A stretch of 8,975 bases of DNA. It comes from Deltaproteobacteria bacterium. Its GTDB lineage: Bacteria > Desulfobacterota > Syntrophia > Syntrophales > Smithellaceae. Of this stretch, positions 1-6,578 are shown piece after piece; within the stretch, counting starts at the first letter, position 1, and the number at the start of each line of letters is the position of its first letter. The position numbers and the translations under genes were made by a program. The stretch is taken from positions 1 to 8,975 of the forward strand of contig JAGVUJ010000301.1 in assembly GCA_019136325.1 (NCBI GenBank), written 5' to 3'. The notes beneath the pieces were generated by a model. It did no database searches. It was not told the DNA's origin and worked only from the letters and a program-made list of their open reading frames with translations.

Positions 1-392
1 AGCCATTTTTTTTCAGATATGCGCGCTGTTACCGTTGCTTCACAGGCGCTGTAAAGGTCTATCCGATCGCCCTCGTGGAGTCTTTTTGCCGGTCTGATCA
101 GCACTTCCCATGTTTGAGATTGTTCATCCGCTTTCTTTCTGGTCAAAAGCAGCAGCTCCAGAATGCCTCCGGTTTCCTTCTTGCCGAAGAGTCTGGCCGG
201 AATTACTCTGGAATCATTGATAACGAGCACGTCGCCTTTCTGGAAGAATTCAGGCAGTTGAAAAAAAGAGAAATCCTCCCAGGTTTCCCGTTGTTTATTC
301 AGAAAAAGCAGACGGGAACGATCACGCTTTTCGCAGGGATGCTGCGCGATCAGATCTTCCGGCAAGTAATATGAAAACTCTTTTAATTCCAT
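1..392 (-). CDS. queA: S-adenosylmethionine:tRNA ribosyltransferase-isomerase QueA, N-terminal part (3' end off the window)
   Basis: QueA transfers and isomerises the ribosyl part of S-adenosylmethionine onto preQ1 at the wobble position of tRNAs with GUN anticodons, giving epoxyqueuosine; it acts in the cytoplasm. About 130 N-terminal codons are visible. They read MELKEFSYYLPEDLIAQ at the start, followed by the family blocks RDRSRLL (residues 23-29), GDVLVINDSRVIPARLFG (53-70) and TGGILELLL (74-82), all characteristic of QueA. Family members are usually about 340-350 residues, so roughly 60 percent lies left of position 1. The ATG at 390-392 is chosen because homologues begin at this point; the Shine-Dalgarno is poor. 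The gene lies 68 bp downstream of the DUF2065 gene on the same strand and may be co-transcribed with mazG. Identification is firm; the transcription unit is inference. Confidence 0.95.
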   Translation of the reverse strand, partial: MELKEFSYYLPEDLIAQHPCEKRDRSRLLFLNKQRETWEDFSFFQLPEFFQKGDVLVINDSRVIPARLFGKKETGGILELLLLTRKKADEQSQTWEVLIRPAKRLHEGDRIDLYSACEATVTARISEKKW

Positions 393-460
393 GGGGCTTT
401 CACTTCGAAAAAGTGTGGGCAGGTAATCAGATTATAATTTTGCTGTCAATGTTATTGTTT

Positions 461-646
461 TTAACGTTTGCCCAGATAAAGCAGAACCAGTCCGACAATC
501 ATGGCGGATATTCCCATAAACCTTAAAGTGGATTCCGGCATGGTCATTATTTTGGCGAGATAAACTTTCAATTTTTCCGGAAAAACAAAATACGGAAGTC
601 CCTCAATAATGAATATTAATCCCAGTACGCAAAGAAAATCCTTCAT
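461..646 (-). CDS. DUF2065 (YjeT-like) small inner-membrane protein
   Basis: This protein of about 61 residues consists almost entirely of two hydrophobic segments. The first is near residues 2-18 (starting MKDFLCVLGLIFIIEGLPYF) and the second near residues 41-58 (FMGISAMIVGLVLLYLG), joined by a short loop with Pro and Lys. The pattern of an N-terminal helix, EGLPYF, then a second helix after RFMG matches the DUF2065/YjeT family, whose function is unknown. An upstream in-frame start would add 10 residues overlapping the end of mazG. The ATG at 644-646 is preferred because an AGAGGAT-type Shine-Dalgarno sits just ahead of it and the resulting length matches the family. The mazG stop codon ends only 2 bp upstream, so its ribosome binding site lies inside the mazG coding end, which suggests translational coupling. 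Family assignment is good; role is not known. Confidence 0.85.
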   Translation of the reverse strand: MKDFLCVLGLIFIIEGLPYFVFPEKLKVYLAKIMTMPESTLRFMGISAMIVGLVLLYLGKR

Positions 647-648
647 GT

Positions 649-1455
649 TCAATCCTCTTTTTTTGCTGCATTCCAAAGTTTATCTATTTGTTCCGGCTCG
701 GCTTTTCCCAGTGGTATTCCGAGAGAATCAAGCTGTTCTTTCACACGGGCAAAACGACGTAAAAATTTCCCCGTTGCGTTGGACAGGACCGTCTCGGCGT
801 CAACGTGAAGGAAACGGCTTACATTGACGAGAGTGAACAAGATATCACCCAGCTCTTCTTCCATTGAGATATTGTTTTGTGTTCCGAAGGCTGTTTTAAA
901 TTCCTGGAGTTCTTCTTTAAGCTTTTCCAGAACACTTGCGGTATCTTTCCAGTCGAAACCATACGTTGCGGCTATCGAAGTAATTTTCTGAGCACGTTTC
1001 AGGGCGGGGAGTGAGCGGGGGATGCTGGCAAACAGATTTTTTCCGTTCTTCTTATCCTGCCGTTCATCCTCTTTTATTTTCTGCCAGTTGCGTTTTACGT
1101 CCTGCACCGAATGGACCGTGATGTCTCCAAATACGTGAGGATGACGCCGGATCATTTTTTCGTTGATGCCGTCCATCACCTCGTCCAGAGAAAACAAACC
1201 TGCTTCAGTGCATATCTCAGTCAAAAATAAAATTTGAAAAAGCAGGTCTCCCAATTCTTCTTTTAATGCCCGGGCATCAGGATTGTCGAGAGCATCGGCT
1301 ACTTCATAGGCTTCTTCCAGAATATATTTGCCGATATCTTCCTTTTTTTGTTGCCGGTCCCAGGGACATCCACCGGGCGCTCGCAGCGTTCTGATCAGAT
1401 GAATTAATTGGCGAAGCTCTTCCGTTTCCCTGTTGTCGTCTCTTTTCACTGGCAT
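649..1455 (-). CDS. mazG: Nucleoside triphosphate pyrophosphohydrolase MazG
   Basis: MazG hydrolyses nucleoside triphosphates to monophosphates and pyrophosphate, cleaning up non-canonical nucleotides and, in E. coli, modulating the stringent response. The protein has 268 residues from the chosen start, close to E. coli MazG (263). It shows the two tandem MazG domains. The first has GGCPWD (residues 28-33), metal-binding EEAYE (47-51) and EELGD (66-70), then RRHPHVFGD (103-111). The second has EELQE (181-185) and EEELGD (199-204), so both acidic metal sites look intact. The ATG at 1453-1455 is preferred over an in-frame TTG at 1477-1479: the predicted promoter puts transcription start near 1487, leaving almost no leader for the TTG, and the ATG start matches family length. 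The Shine-Dalgarno is weak at either. It heads a minus-strand unit with DUF2065 and possibly queA. Confidence 0.95.
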   Translation of the reverse strand: MPVKRDDNRETEELRQLIHLIRTLRAPGGCPWDRQQKKEDIGKYILEEAYEVADALDNPDARALKEELGDLLFQILFLTEICTEAGLFSLDEVMDGINEKMIRRHPHVFGDITVHSVQDVKRNWQKIKEDERQDKKNGKNLFASIPRSLPALKRAQKITSIAATYGFDWKDTASVLEKLKEELQEFKTAFGTQNNISMEEELGDILFTLVNVSRFLHVDAETVLSNATGKFLRRFARVKEQLDSLGIPLGKAEPEQIDKLWNAAKKED

Positions 1456-1493
1456 CAATATCCCGTTTGTATTGCACAATGTAATGGTGTGTT

Positions 1494-1522
1494 TGTATAT
1501 ATCATTTTACAAAGACCGGCAA
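1494..1522 (-). promoter_or_regulatory. Predicted sigma70-type promoter for mazG
   Basis: Read on the minus strand, TTGCCG (1517-1522, four of six matches to the -35 consensus) is followed after 17 bp by TATACA (1494-1499, four of six to the -10 consensus). The predicted start near 1487 gives a leader of about 30 nt to the ATG at 1455. The -35 element lies inside one copy of the 11-bp direct repeat. Identified by pattern only. Confidence 0.5.
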
Positions 1523-1540
1523 TATATACACCGGCAATAT
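1515..1540. repeat. 11-bp direct repeat pair in the mazG promoter
   Basis: ACCGGCAATAT occurs at 1515-1525 and again at 1530-1540, a period of 15 bp. On the minus strand each copy reads ATATTGCCGGT and contains a TTGCCG that could serve as a -35 element. The copy nearer mazG overlaps the predicted -35. It may be a binding site for a regulator or a simple local duplication; the sequence alone does not decide. Confidence 0.6.
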
Positions 1541-1706
1541 GTCCCCAAGAACTCTGCTGAAAATTCATTTTTTTATATCATTCGGCCTGATCTTTAGTAA
1601 TAAAACAATAAAATCAATTATTTGCGAACGATTCTGCCGGTCATTTTTTTAATAAAGTGTCGTGAAAATCAACATAAAAAAATATAAAAAAACATTAAAA
1701 TTGTTC

Positions 1707-1734
1707 TTGACAAGGCAAAAAAAAGGCGTATTCT
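1707..1734 (+). promoter_or_regulatory. Predicted sigma70 promoter of the lipoprotein gene
   Basis: A perfect -35 hexamer TTGACA (1707-1712) is followed after 16 bp by TATTCT (1729-1734, four of six to the -10 consensus). The region upstream is rich in A tracts, as in strong promoters with an UP-like element. Transcription would start near 1741, giving a leader of about 60 nt that carries the strong Shine-Dalgarno at 1787-1791. Confidence 0.65.
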
Positions 1735-1801
1735 TCCCGTTCAATACAAAGGCTTGTTTAAAACGCGTAGTATTAAATCTTTGAAAGGAGGTTAGCCGTT
1801 A

Positions 1802-2017
1802 ATGAAAAAAATATTTGCAATTTTTGTTGCCATGCTTTTTGTTGCTTCTTTATCTCTTGCAGTCGTCGGCTGCAAAAAAGCTGAAGAGCCTGCAGTAGAA
1901 GCTCCTGCAGTAGAAGCTCCGGTTGCTCCGGCACCTGAAGCAGCGCCCGCGCCCGCTCCTGAAGCAGCGCCCGCTCCTGCTCCGGCAGCCGCTCCGGCTC
2001 CTGCTCCCGCTAAATAA
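1802..2017 (+). CDS. Small Pro/Ala-rich lipoprotein
   Basis: This 71-residue protein starts with a classic lipoprotein signal peptide: MKK, a hydrophobic core at about residues 4-22, and the lipobox VVGC with the lipidated cysteine at residue 24. The mature part is only about 48 residues. It begins KKAEEP and then consists wholly of Pro, Ala, Glu and Val repeats (two PAVEA units, then two PEAAPAPA units and a PAPA tail ending in Lys). Such tails are disordered and extended, so it could be a spacer or a periplasmic/cell-wall-contacting peptide; no enzymatic role is likely. A strong GGAGG Shine-Dalgarno lies 10 nt before the ATG, and its own promoter and terminator make it a single-gene unit that is probably well expressed. 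I recognise no named family. Lys at +2 and +3 does not resemble the E. coli inner-membrane Asp+2 signal, so outer-membrane placement is possible but inferred. Confidence 0.85.
   Translation: MKKIFAIFVAMLFVASLSLAVVGCKKAEEPAVEAPAVEAPVAPAPEAAPAPAPEAAPAPAPAAAPAPAPAK
1889..1918 (+). repeat. Perfect tandem duplication of 15 bp in the lipoprotein gene
   Basis: CCTGCAGTAGAAGCT is present twice back to back (1889-1903 and 1904-1918), encoding PAVEA twice. The nucleotide identity is complete, which points to recent duplication or slippage and not just selection on the protein sequence. Confidence 0.85.
1934..1974 (+). repeat. 24-bp-period repeat in the lipoprotein gene
   Basis: CCTGAAGCAGCGCCCGC occurs at 1934-1950 and 1958-1974, a 24-bp period that encodes PEAAPAPA twice. 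The unit is unrelated in length to the 15-bp repeat just upstream, so the gene holds two separate in-frame repeat types. Both periods are multiples of three and keep the frame. Confidence 0.8.
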
Positions 2018-2045
2018 TTGTTTTAATCAACAAACGGGATAAATG

Positions 2046-2082
2046 AATCGGACATTCTCAAAAGGAATGTCCGATTTTTTTT
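2046..2082 (+). terminator. Intrinsic terminator of the lipoprotein gene
   Basis: A perfect 12-bp stem (2046-2057 paired with 2065-2076, core CGGACATTC/GAATGTCCG) with a 7-nt loop is followed by a run of eight T residues (2075-2082, the first two of which also close the stem). It begins 28 bp after the lipoprotein stop codon. Sequence and position are those of a typical rho-independent terminator on the plus strand. Confidence 0.92.
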
Positions 2083-2108
2083 ATCATGAAGTTTAATTTA
2101 CAAAAATG

Positions 2109-2117
2109 TGTTATACT
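2109..2117 (+). promoter_or_regulatory. Predicted extended -10 promoter for the YtxH-DUF948-HNH genes
   Basis: TGTTATACT at 2109-2117 combines the extended -10 TG with TATACT (five of six to consensus). No good -35 lies at 16-18 bp upstream, which is usual for extended -10 promoters. It sits between the lipoprotein terminator and the YtxH-like gene, about 60 bp ahead of its ATG, exactly where a promoter is needed. Confidence 0.5.
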
Positions 2118-2178
2118 CTCCCCAAATGAAAATATTTAATCATCGATATTCAATCCTTTATTGTAAGGGAGGTGCTTT

Positions 2179-2562
2179 ATGACAGAGAGAAACGGCGATT
2201 TATTGAAGGGCCTGTTTATCGGCGGGCTGATTGGCATGGCGCTGGGCATTATATTCGCTCCTAAAAGCGGCAGGGAAACACGTGAAGATATTTCCCGGAA
2301 GGCCAATGAAATGCTTGCAAAAGCTAAAGAAGAATATGAAAAGGCAGCGGAAAAAAGCAGGCAGGTTTATGAAGCCTCGCTTCGGCATGTCAAAGATTTT
2401 AATGAATCGGCAAAAGAAAAAGCCGCGGAAATTGAAAATAAAGTCAGCGAATTGGCCGATCAGAGTATTGAAACCATGCAGGGTAATAAGAACCGATTAA
2501 AAACGGCAATCGATGCAGGTCTGGAAGCATACAAAAAAGAGAGCTCCAAAGAAAAAAAATAA
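2179..2562 (+). CDS. YtxH domain-containing membrane-anchored protein
   Basis: This 127-residue protein has a single Gly-rich transmembrane helix at about residues 10-27 (LKGLFIGGLIGMALGIIFAP) followed at once by KSGRETRED (29-37), the hallmark of the YtxH family. The rest, about residues 38-127, is highly charged, rich in Ala, Lys and Glu with heptad-like spacing, and should form a long helix or coiled coil in the cytoplasm. The C-terminus is very basic (KKESSKEKK). A strong AAGGGAGGT Shine-Dalgarno lies 6 nt before the ATG. In Bacillus, YtxH is encoded with YtxG (DUF948) in a general-stress operon; here a DUF948 gene follows 64 bp downstream, so the association is kept. No biochemical function is established; a role in envelope or stress response is inference. 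Confidence 0.88.
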   Translation: MTERNGDLLKGLFIGGLIGMALGIIFAPKSGRETREDISRKANEMLAKAKEEYEKAAEKSRQVYEASLRHVKDFNESAKEKAAEIENKVSELADQSIETMQGNKNRLKTAIDAGLEAYKKESSKEKK

Positions 2563-2626
2563 ATTCCCGGGAAGTCGTGATAAATTAAAAAAATCAGAGC
2601 AGTAAAAAAAATAGAGGAGATGATGA

Positions 2627-3034
2627 ATGTATCTGGAAATTGCCTTGTTGATTTTAGTAAGTATTTTGATTGTCCTGGTTATTTTTTGTATTCCTCTTCT
2701 TTTACAGATATGGCGCCTATCCAAGGATCTGTCCGTTACTCTGCAAACTTTTAATCAGAGCCTTCCTCTGATATTAAAGAATCTCGAAGAAATAACCACC
2801 AACGTGAACAGCTCCACCGCGATCGTTAATAAAAAGCTGCAAAATTTTGCCGGTGCGTCGAATATGTCCGGATTTTTTCTTACCGACATCATTAACAATA
2901 TTCAGTATTTAGCCCCGCTGGCCTTGAAACTTCCCATTTTCCGAATTATCAGAAATATTGTGGCGGTTGCCAAAGGCATGCGGGTTTTTGCGGAAGTGCT
3001 TTTAAATAAAGAGAAAGAAGAGAAGTCAAATTAA
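2627..3034 (+). CDS. DUF948 (YtxG-like) membrane protein
   Basis: This 135-residue protein has one long N-terminal transmembrane helix (about residues 4-28, very rich in Ile, Leu and Val). A segment with the DUF948 pattern follows: WRLSKDLSVTLQTFNQSLPLILKNLEEI starts at residue 29, then TTNVNSSTAIVNKKL, a helical stretch with regularly spaced hydrophobic residues. A second moderately hydrophobic region spans about residues 81-121, and the tail is charged (NKEKEEKSN). AGAGGAG lies 7 nt ahead of the ATG as a good Shine-Dalgarno. It sits between the YtxH-like gene and the HNH gene on one strand, which fits a shared transcript. DUF948 proteins are often adjacent to YtxH proteins; the molecular role is unknown. 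Family call is moderately strong. Confidence 0.78.
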   Translation: MYLEIALLILVSILIVLVIFCIPLLLQIWRLSKDLSVTLQTFNQSLPLILKNLEEITTNVNSSTAIVNKKLQNFAGASNMSGFFLTDIINNIQYLAPLALKLPIFRIIRNIVAVAKGMRVFAEVLLNKEKEEKSN

Positions 3035-3040
3035 ACCGCC

Positions 3041-3511
3041 ATGGCTAAAATGACATTTTCCAGCAAGTGGGGCAGCGTCAAGGTTCAGAAGAAAACAGCA
3101 TCGCCTTCCGCCGAATCGGGTAAATCGGCGGAGGATCTGGTCCGGGAAATGAAAAAAGCGCAAAAATCTTCCGCCGGAGAAGATTACAGGGGAAAATCTC
3201 TGGCGATCAACGGCCTCGTTTGCGCGCGCTGCGGACGTGAATTTCCCGAATCCAAAAGACATCTGTTGACCGTTCATCACAAAGACGGCAATCATTTTAA
3301 CAATCCCGCTGACGGCAGCAACTGGGAGAATCTTTGCGTATATTGTCACGAAGATGTGCACAGCAGAGAGGTCCTGGCGGAATATCTGGGCAACGATGCC
3401 GGTGGAAAAGAAGTCAGTGTCGTTTATAACGATACGCAGGAAAAGCTGGGATCAGGTTTGCTGGCGGAAAAATTGAAAACAGCGCTGCAAAAAAATAAGT
3501 CCGAAAAATAA
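3041..3511 (+). CDS. YajD-like HNH nuclease family protein
   Basis: This 156-residue protein carries a compact HNH fold near residues 50-110. A zinc-binding CARC is at 61-64 (CARCGREFPE), the first histidines are in LTVHHKDGNHFNNP (HH at 79-80), DGSNWENL gives the central Asn (94), and LCVYCHEDVH supplies CVYC at 99-102 with His 103 and His 107. The arrangement and the DGSNWE block closely resemble E. coli YajD (115 residues). The present protein is longer because of a Ser/Lys-rich N-terminal extension of about 50 residues and a C-terminal Lys-rich tail. YajD-type proteins are predicted nucleases of unknown substrate. The ATG lies 6 bp after the DUF948 stop with no clear Shine-Dalgarno, so initiation may rely on coupling; a second ATG three codons later is an alternative. 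It ends 2 bp from the convergent zinc-ribbon gene. Confidence 0.88.
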   Translation: MAKMTFSSKWGSVKVQKKTASPSAESGKSAEDLVREMKKAQKSSAGEDYRGKSLAINGLVCARCGREFPESKRHLLTVHHKDGNHFNNPADGSNWENLCVYCHEDVHSREVLAEYLGNDAGGKEVSVVYNDTQEKLGSGLLAEKLKTALQKNKSEK

Positions 3512-3513
3512 TT

Positions 3514-3711
3514 TTATCTGACGATGAGACCGGAGCATTTATTTTCTTTGACCAACTTGTCACCGATGGACGTTCCGCAATAAACGCACGTGTAGTCGTA
3601 TTTTTCACCTTCCTGAAGAATCAGCAGCAATCTTTTCCTGACGGCTACCGCTTTCTTGCATCGAGGACAAAACAATTCGGTGGCGTCAAAATCCTTATAG
3701 GCTGCTTTCAT
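3514..3711 (-). CDS. Small zinc-ribbon protein
   Basis: This 65-residue soluble protein has two CxxC pairs, CPRC at residues 15-18 and CVYC at 42-45, spaced as in a zinc ribbon. A basic, Leu-rich segment (about 23-32) and the acidic EGEKYDY lie between them. No other domain is visible and I do not recognise a named family. Such ribbons bind one zinc ion and often contact nucleic acid or proteins. The ATG overlaps the nadE stop codon in an ATGA (3708-3711), so translation is very probably coupled to nadE. The shared operon with nadE, folE2 and queD is clear from spacing, but a functional link is not shown. The second pair CVYC is also seen in the convergent HNH protein; that is likely coincidence of zinc-binding motifs. 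Confidence 0.8.
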   Translation of the reverse strand: MKAAYKDFDATELFCPRCKKAVAVRKRLLLILQEGEKYDYTCVYCGTSIGDKLVKENKCSGLIVR

Positions 3712-5783
3712 GATCTGATTTCCTCCTCCGGTATTGTTTCCCAGTTCTTCAGCCAGATGTCGGCTTCACTGTCGCTTGGAGCCCGGTAGTCCCCTCGCGG
3801 TGAAAGCGAACCGCCGGATCCGACCTTGGGGCTGTTCGGCACGCAGGAGCGTTTGTATTGCGATGTTTTAAAAAACCGATACAAATAAACGCGAAGCCAT
3901 TTTTTTATTTCTTTCAGAGTGTAGGCATTTCGTTTATCCGCCGCGATATCAGGCCAGAGTCCTTTTTTTCTATCCTTCCAGGCGTGAAAAGCCAGAAAAG
4001 CCACTTTAGAAGGCAGGTATCCGAAACGGGTGATATAGAAATTATTGAAATCCTGCAATTCATAGGGGCCGATCGTATCTTCCGTTCTCTGAACCAGTTG
4101 ATCTTTGTTTTTTCCCGGAATCAATTCCGGAGATATTTCCGTCTCCAGGACATCGATGAGAATTTCGGAAACTGCCGGGGAGAACTGCCGGGTATTGGCG
4201 ACCCAGCGGATCAGATGCTGAATGAGCGTTTTGGGAACGCTGGCATTGACGTTGTAATGGGACATGTGATCGCCGATGCCGTATGTGCTCCAGCCCAGGG
4301 CCAGTTCGCTTAAATCTCCCGTTCCGACAACGAGGGCGTTGCGCATGTTGGCCAGACGGAAGAGATGCGCCGAGCGCTGTCCGGCCTGAACGTTTTCAAA
4401 TGTTATATCGAATATTTTTTTGCCGCGGGAATACGGATGCTTGATGTCTTTGAGCATTTGCAGGCACGCGGGCCTGATGTCAATTTCGTTGACTTCGACG
4501 TCCAGCGCCTTCATCAATTTCAGGGCGTTGTTATAGGTCTTTCGGGACGTGGCGAATCCCGGCATGGTGTAGGCTTTGATGTTCGCTCGGGGCCATTTCA
4601 GCAAATCCATGGTTTTTGCGGCAACAATCAGGGCGTGCGTGGAATCCAATCCGCCGGAAATACCGATGGCAATATGGGGGATGCCGGAGGATTTCAGACG
4701 TTTGGCCAGACCCTGAACCTGTATGTTGTAAGCTTCGTAGCATCGCTGATCGCGCTTGGAAGGATCGGCCGGAATATAGGGAAATCGCGGATAGTCCCGT
4801 TTCAGAAGAATAGCGCCTCCGGGAAGGCTGACGTCAAATTCGATTTTCCGGAAGGATAGAATCTTTTCTTTATGAGCGGCGGCGTTTTTGCCGAAAGACG
4901 TTAAACGCATGCGATCCTGCGCCAGACGGTCAAGGTCTATGTCGCCGTGAATAAGTTGTGCCTGCTGTGAAAAACGAGGCGATTCCGCCAGCAGATTGCC
5001 GTTTTCGTGAATCATGGCGTGACCGTCCCAGGCGAGGTCTGTCGTCGATTCTCCCGCACCGGCAGCGGCGTAAAGATAAGCGGCGACGCACCGCGCCGAT
5101 TGATTGGCGGCCAACTGCTGACGATATTCGGATTTGCCGATGGTAATGTTGGATGCCGATAAGTTGCCGATGATGGTGGCACCGGCCATGGCCGCGAAGC
5201 TGGACGGCGGAATCGGCACCCAGAGATCTTCGCATATTTCGATGAAGAAACTGAAATTTTTGATATTGGTGACGTGAAAGACAATATCCGCGCCGAATGG
5301 AATGTCCTTTTGTCCGGCGAGGTCGATGGTGGAGGAAAACGCGGCGGAAGCCGGCGTGAATTGCCGGCCCTCATAAAATTCGCGATAATTGGGCAGATAT
5401 GATTTTACGGCCACACCCATGATGTGTCCGCGGTAAAAGACGATGGCGCAGTTGAAAAGACGGCAATCGACCTGAAGCGGCGCACCCACAATCATGATCA
5501 TGTTGATTTTCGCGGACGCTTTTTTAACTTCGGCAATGGCTTTTTGCACACCCAGCAAAAGAGCATCCTGGTGGAACAAGTCCTCATTCGAGTAGGCGGA
5601 TAATCCCATTTCCGGAAAAACCGCCATGATCGCTTTTTGCTTTGCGGCCCGGCGCGCCAGCTCAATGGTTTGTTGAGCATTGAAAACGGGATCGGCCACC
5701 TTGACTTCCGGGATGCAGACCGCCGCGCGAATGAAACCCTGATGATAGAGATTAAAGAAGTTTTTCGTTTTTTTCACCGGCAT
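3708..5783 (-). CDS. nadE: Glutamine-dependent NAD+ synthase
   Basis: This enzyme makes NAD+ from nicotinic acid adenine dinucleotide, ATP and glutamine, the last step of NAD+ synthesis. Its 691 residues match the long two-domain class (the Mycobacterium tuberculosis enzyme is about 680). The N-terminal nitrilase-type glutaminase domain (about 15-310) shows the Glu-Lys-Cys triad as E58 ([11 protein letters not shown]), K127 ([19 protein letters not shown]) and C184 ([10 protein letters not shown]). The C-terminal synthetase domain (about 345-650) has the pyrophosphate-binding SGGLDS at 376-381, followed by the conserved stretches [16 protein letters not shown] and [16 protein letters not shown]. 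All key residues appear present, so it should be able to use glutamine and not only ammonia. AAGGAT lies ahead of the ATG, which is 3 bp after folE2, so the binding site is within the folE2 end. It overlaps the downstream zinc-ribbon gene by 4 bp. Confidence 0.97.
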   Translation of the reverse strand: MPVKKTKNFFNLYHQGFIRAAVCIPEVKVADPVFNAQQTIELARRAAKQKAIMAVFPEMGLSAYSNEDLFHQDALLLGVQKAIAEVKKASAKINMIMIVGAPLQVDCRLFNCAIVFYRGHIMGVAVKSYLPNYREFYEGRQFTPASAAFSSTIDLAGQKDIPFGADIVFHVTNIKNFSFFIEICEDLWVPIPPSSFAAMAGATIIGNLSASNITIGKSEYRQQLAANQSARCVAAYLYAAAGAGESTTDLAWDGHAMIHENGNLLAESPRFSQQAQLIHGDIDLDRLAQDRMRLTSFGKNAAAHKEKILSFRKIEFDVSLPGGAILLKRDYPRFPYIPADPSKRDQRCYEAYNIQVQGLAKRLKSSGIPHIAIGISGGLDSTHALIVAAKTMDLLKWPRANIKAYTMPGFATSRKTYNNALKLMKALDVEVNEIDIRPACLQMLKDIKHPYSRGKKIFDITFENVQAGQRSAHLFRLANMRNALVVGTGDLSELALGWSTYGIGDHMSHYNVNASVPKTLIQHLIRWVANTRQFSPAVSEILIDVLETEISPELIPGKNKDQLVQRTEDTIGPYELQDFNNFYITRFGYLPSKVAFLAFHAWKDRKKGLWPDIAADKRNAYTLKEIKKWLRVYLYRFFKTSQYKRSCVPNSPKVGSGGSLSPRGDYRAPSDSEADIWLKNWETIPEEEIRS

Positions 5784-5786
5784 GAA

Positions 5787-6554
5787 TTATCCTTTCTCCA
5801 CCAGGGCATAGGCGCTGTGGTTGTGGATGCTTTCGAAATTTTCAGCTTCGACGCAATACCAGGTAAAATTATCGTCTCGATTTAATTTTACAGCAACACT
5901 GCGCACGACATCTTCCACGAATTTGGGATTTTCGTATGCCTGTTCCGTCACGTATTTTTCATCGACTCTTTTTAAAAGCGAATAGACTTCGCCGCTGGCG
6001 GATTCCTCAACGATTTTTATTAAGTCTTCGATCCAGAAGAATTTCTTGAAACGGACTTTTGTCGTCACAATACTTCTTTGATTGTGAGCTCCGAATTTAC
6101 TGATTTCCCGGGAACACGGACAAACCGTGGTAACGGGAACGATCACGCCAACCAGAAAATCGGATTTTTCTCCGCTGCTCTCTCCGGTGAAAATGCATCG
6201 ATATTCCATGAGGCTTTTCGCCTTGGAAACAGGAGCTGTTTTTTCCAGAAAATAGGCGAATTCAATTTCCATATGAGCGGAATGGGCATGCAGTTTTTGA
6301 CGCATTTTCTCCAGAATGGTCTGAAACGTTTTGATGTTGATCTGGCCTTTAAATTCGTTGAGCGCTTCCACAAAGCGGCTCATATGCGTGCCCTTGAAAT
6401 GATGCGGCAGGTTGACATACATGTTGACGGTGGCGTTGACCAGTTGGGTTCCTTTCGCCCGGTCGAGGACAATGATCGGATATTTGATATTTTTGACACC
6501 GACTTTTCTTATATCAATGTTGCGAAAATCTTTCTGGCTTTGAATATCTATCAT
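5787..6554 (-). CDS. folE2: GTP cyclohydrolase IB (FolE2 family)
   Basis: FolE2 converts GTP to 7,8-dihydroneopterin triphosphate, the entry to both folate and queuosine synthesis. Unlike FolE it does not need zinc and can use other metals such as Mn or Fe. The 255-residue protein shows the family signature PVTTVCPCSREISKFGAHNQR, with the Cys-Pro-Cys at residues 145-147 and His 157, the downstream ENPKFVED (208-215) and the C-terminal ESIHNHSAYA (241-250) with further candidate metal ligands. The length agrees with the family (about 255-300). The gene begins 24 bp after the queD stop, and nadE follows 3 bp later, so it is in the middle of a tight operon. With queD next door, supply of dihydroneopterin triphosphate for queuosine is the likely job; folate supply is also possible. 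The Shine-Dalgarno is modest (AAGAG). Confidence 0.96.
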   Translation of the reverse strand: MIDIQSQKDFRNIDIRKVGVKNIKYPIIVLDRAKGTQLVNATVNMYVNLPHHFKGTHMSRFVEALNEFKGQINIKTFQTILEKMRQKLHAHSAHMEIEFAYFLEKTAPVSKAKSLMEYRCIFTGESSGEKSDFLVGVIVPVTTVCPCSREISKFGAHNQRSIVTTKVRFKKFFWIEDLIKIVEESASGEVYSLLKRVDEKYVTEQAYENPKFVEDVVRSVAVKLNRDDNFTWYCVEAENFESIHNHSAYALVEKG

Positions 6555-6578
6555 GGCAATGCTCTTATGTGTTTTAGA

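Larger units (their letters stand above)
1456..1801. other. Divergent AT-rich intergenic region between mazG and the lipoprotein gene
   Basis: This 346-bp stretch has no coding sequence that I can support. It is strongly AT-rich, with several A and T runs between about 1560 and 1730. It holds the predicted minus-strand mazG promoter (1494-1522), an 11-bp direct repeat overlapping that promoter (1515-1540), the predicted plus-strand lipoprotein promoter (1707-1734) and the lipoprotein Shine-Dalgarno (GGAGG at 1787-1791). Between about 1560 and 1700 I see only AT-rich sequence, which could act as an upstream promoter element or a site for nucleoid proteins; that last point is inference. Confidence 0.7.

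Noticed and set aside
75..374. Plus-strand open frame of 99 codons at the left edge
   Set aside because: It lies antisense to the well-supported queA coding region and has no recognisable protein pattern.
431..449. Minus-strand TATAAT (431-436) and TTGACA (444-449) ahead of queA
   Set aside because: Both hexamers are perfect, but they are only 7 bp apart and cannot act as one promoter. Neither has a good partner at 16-18 bp. An own queA promoter remains possible but is not supported.
3858..4859. Two plus-strand open frames of about 150-160 codons within nadE
   Set aside because: They are antisense to nadE, whose glutaminase and synthetase motifs fix the true frame.
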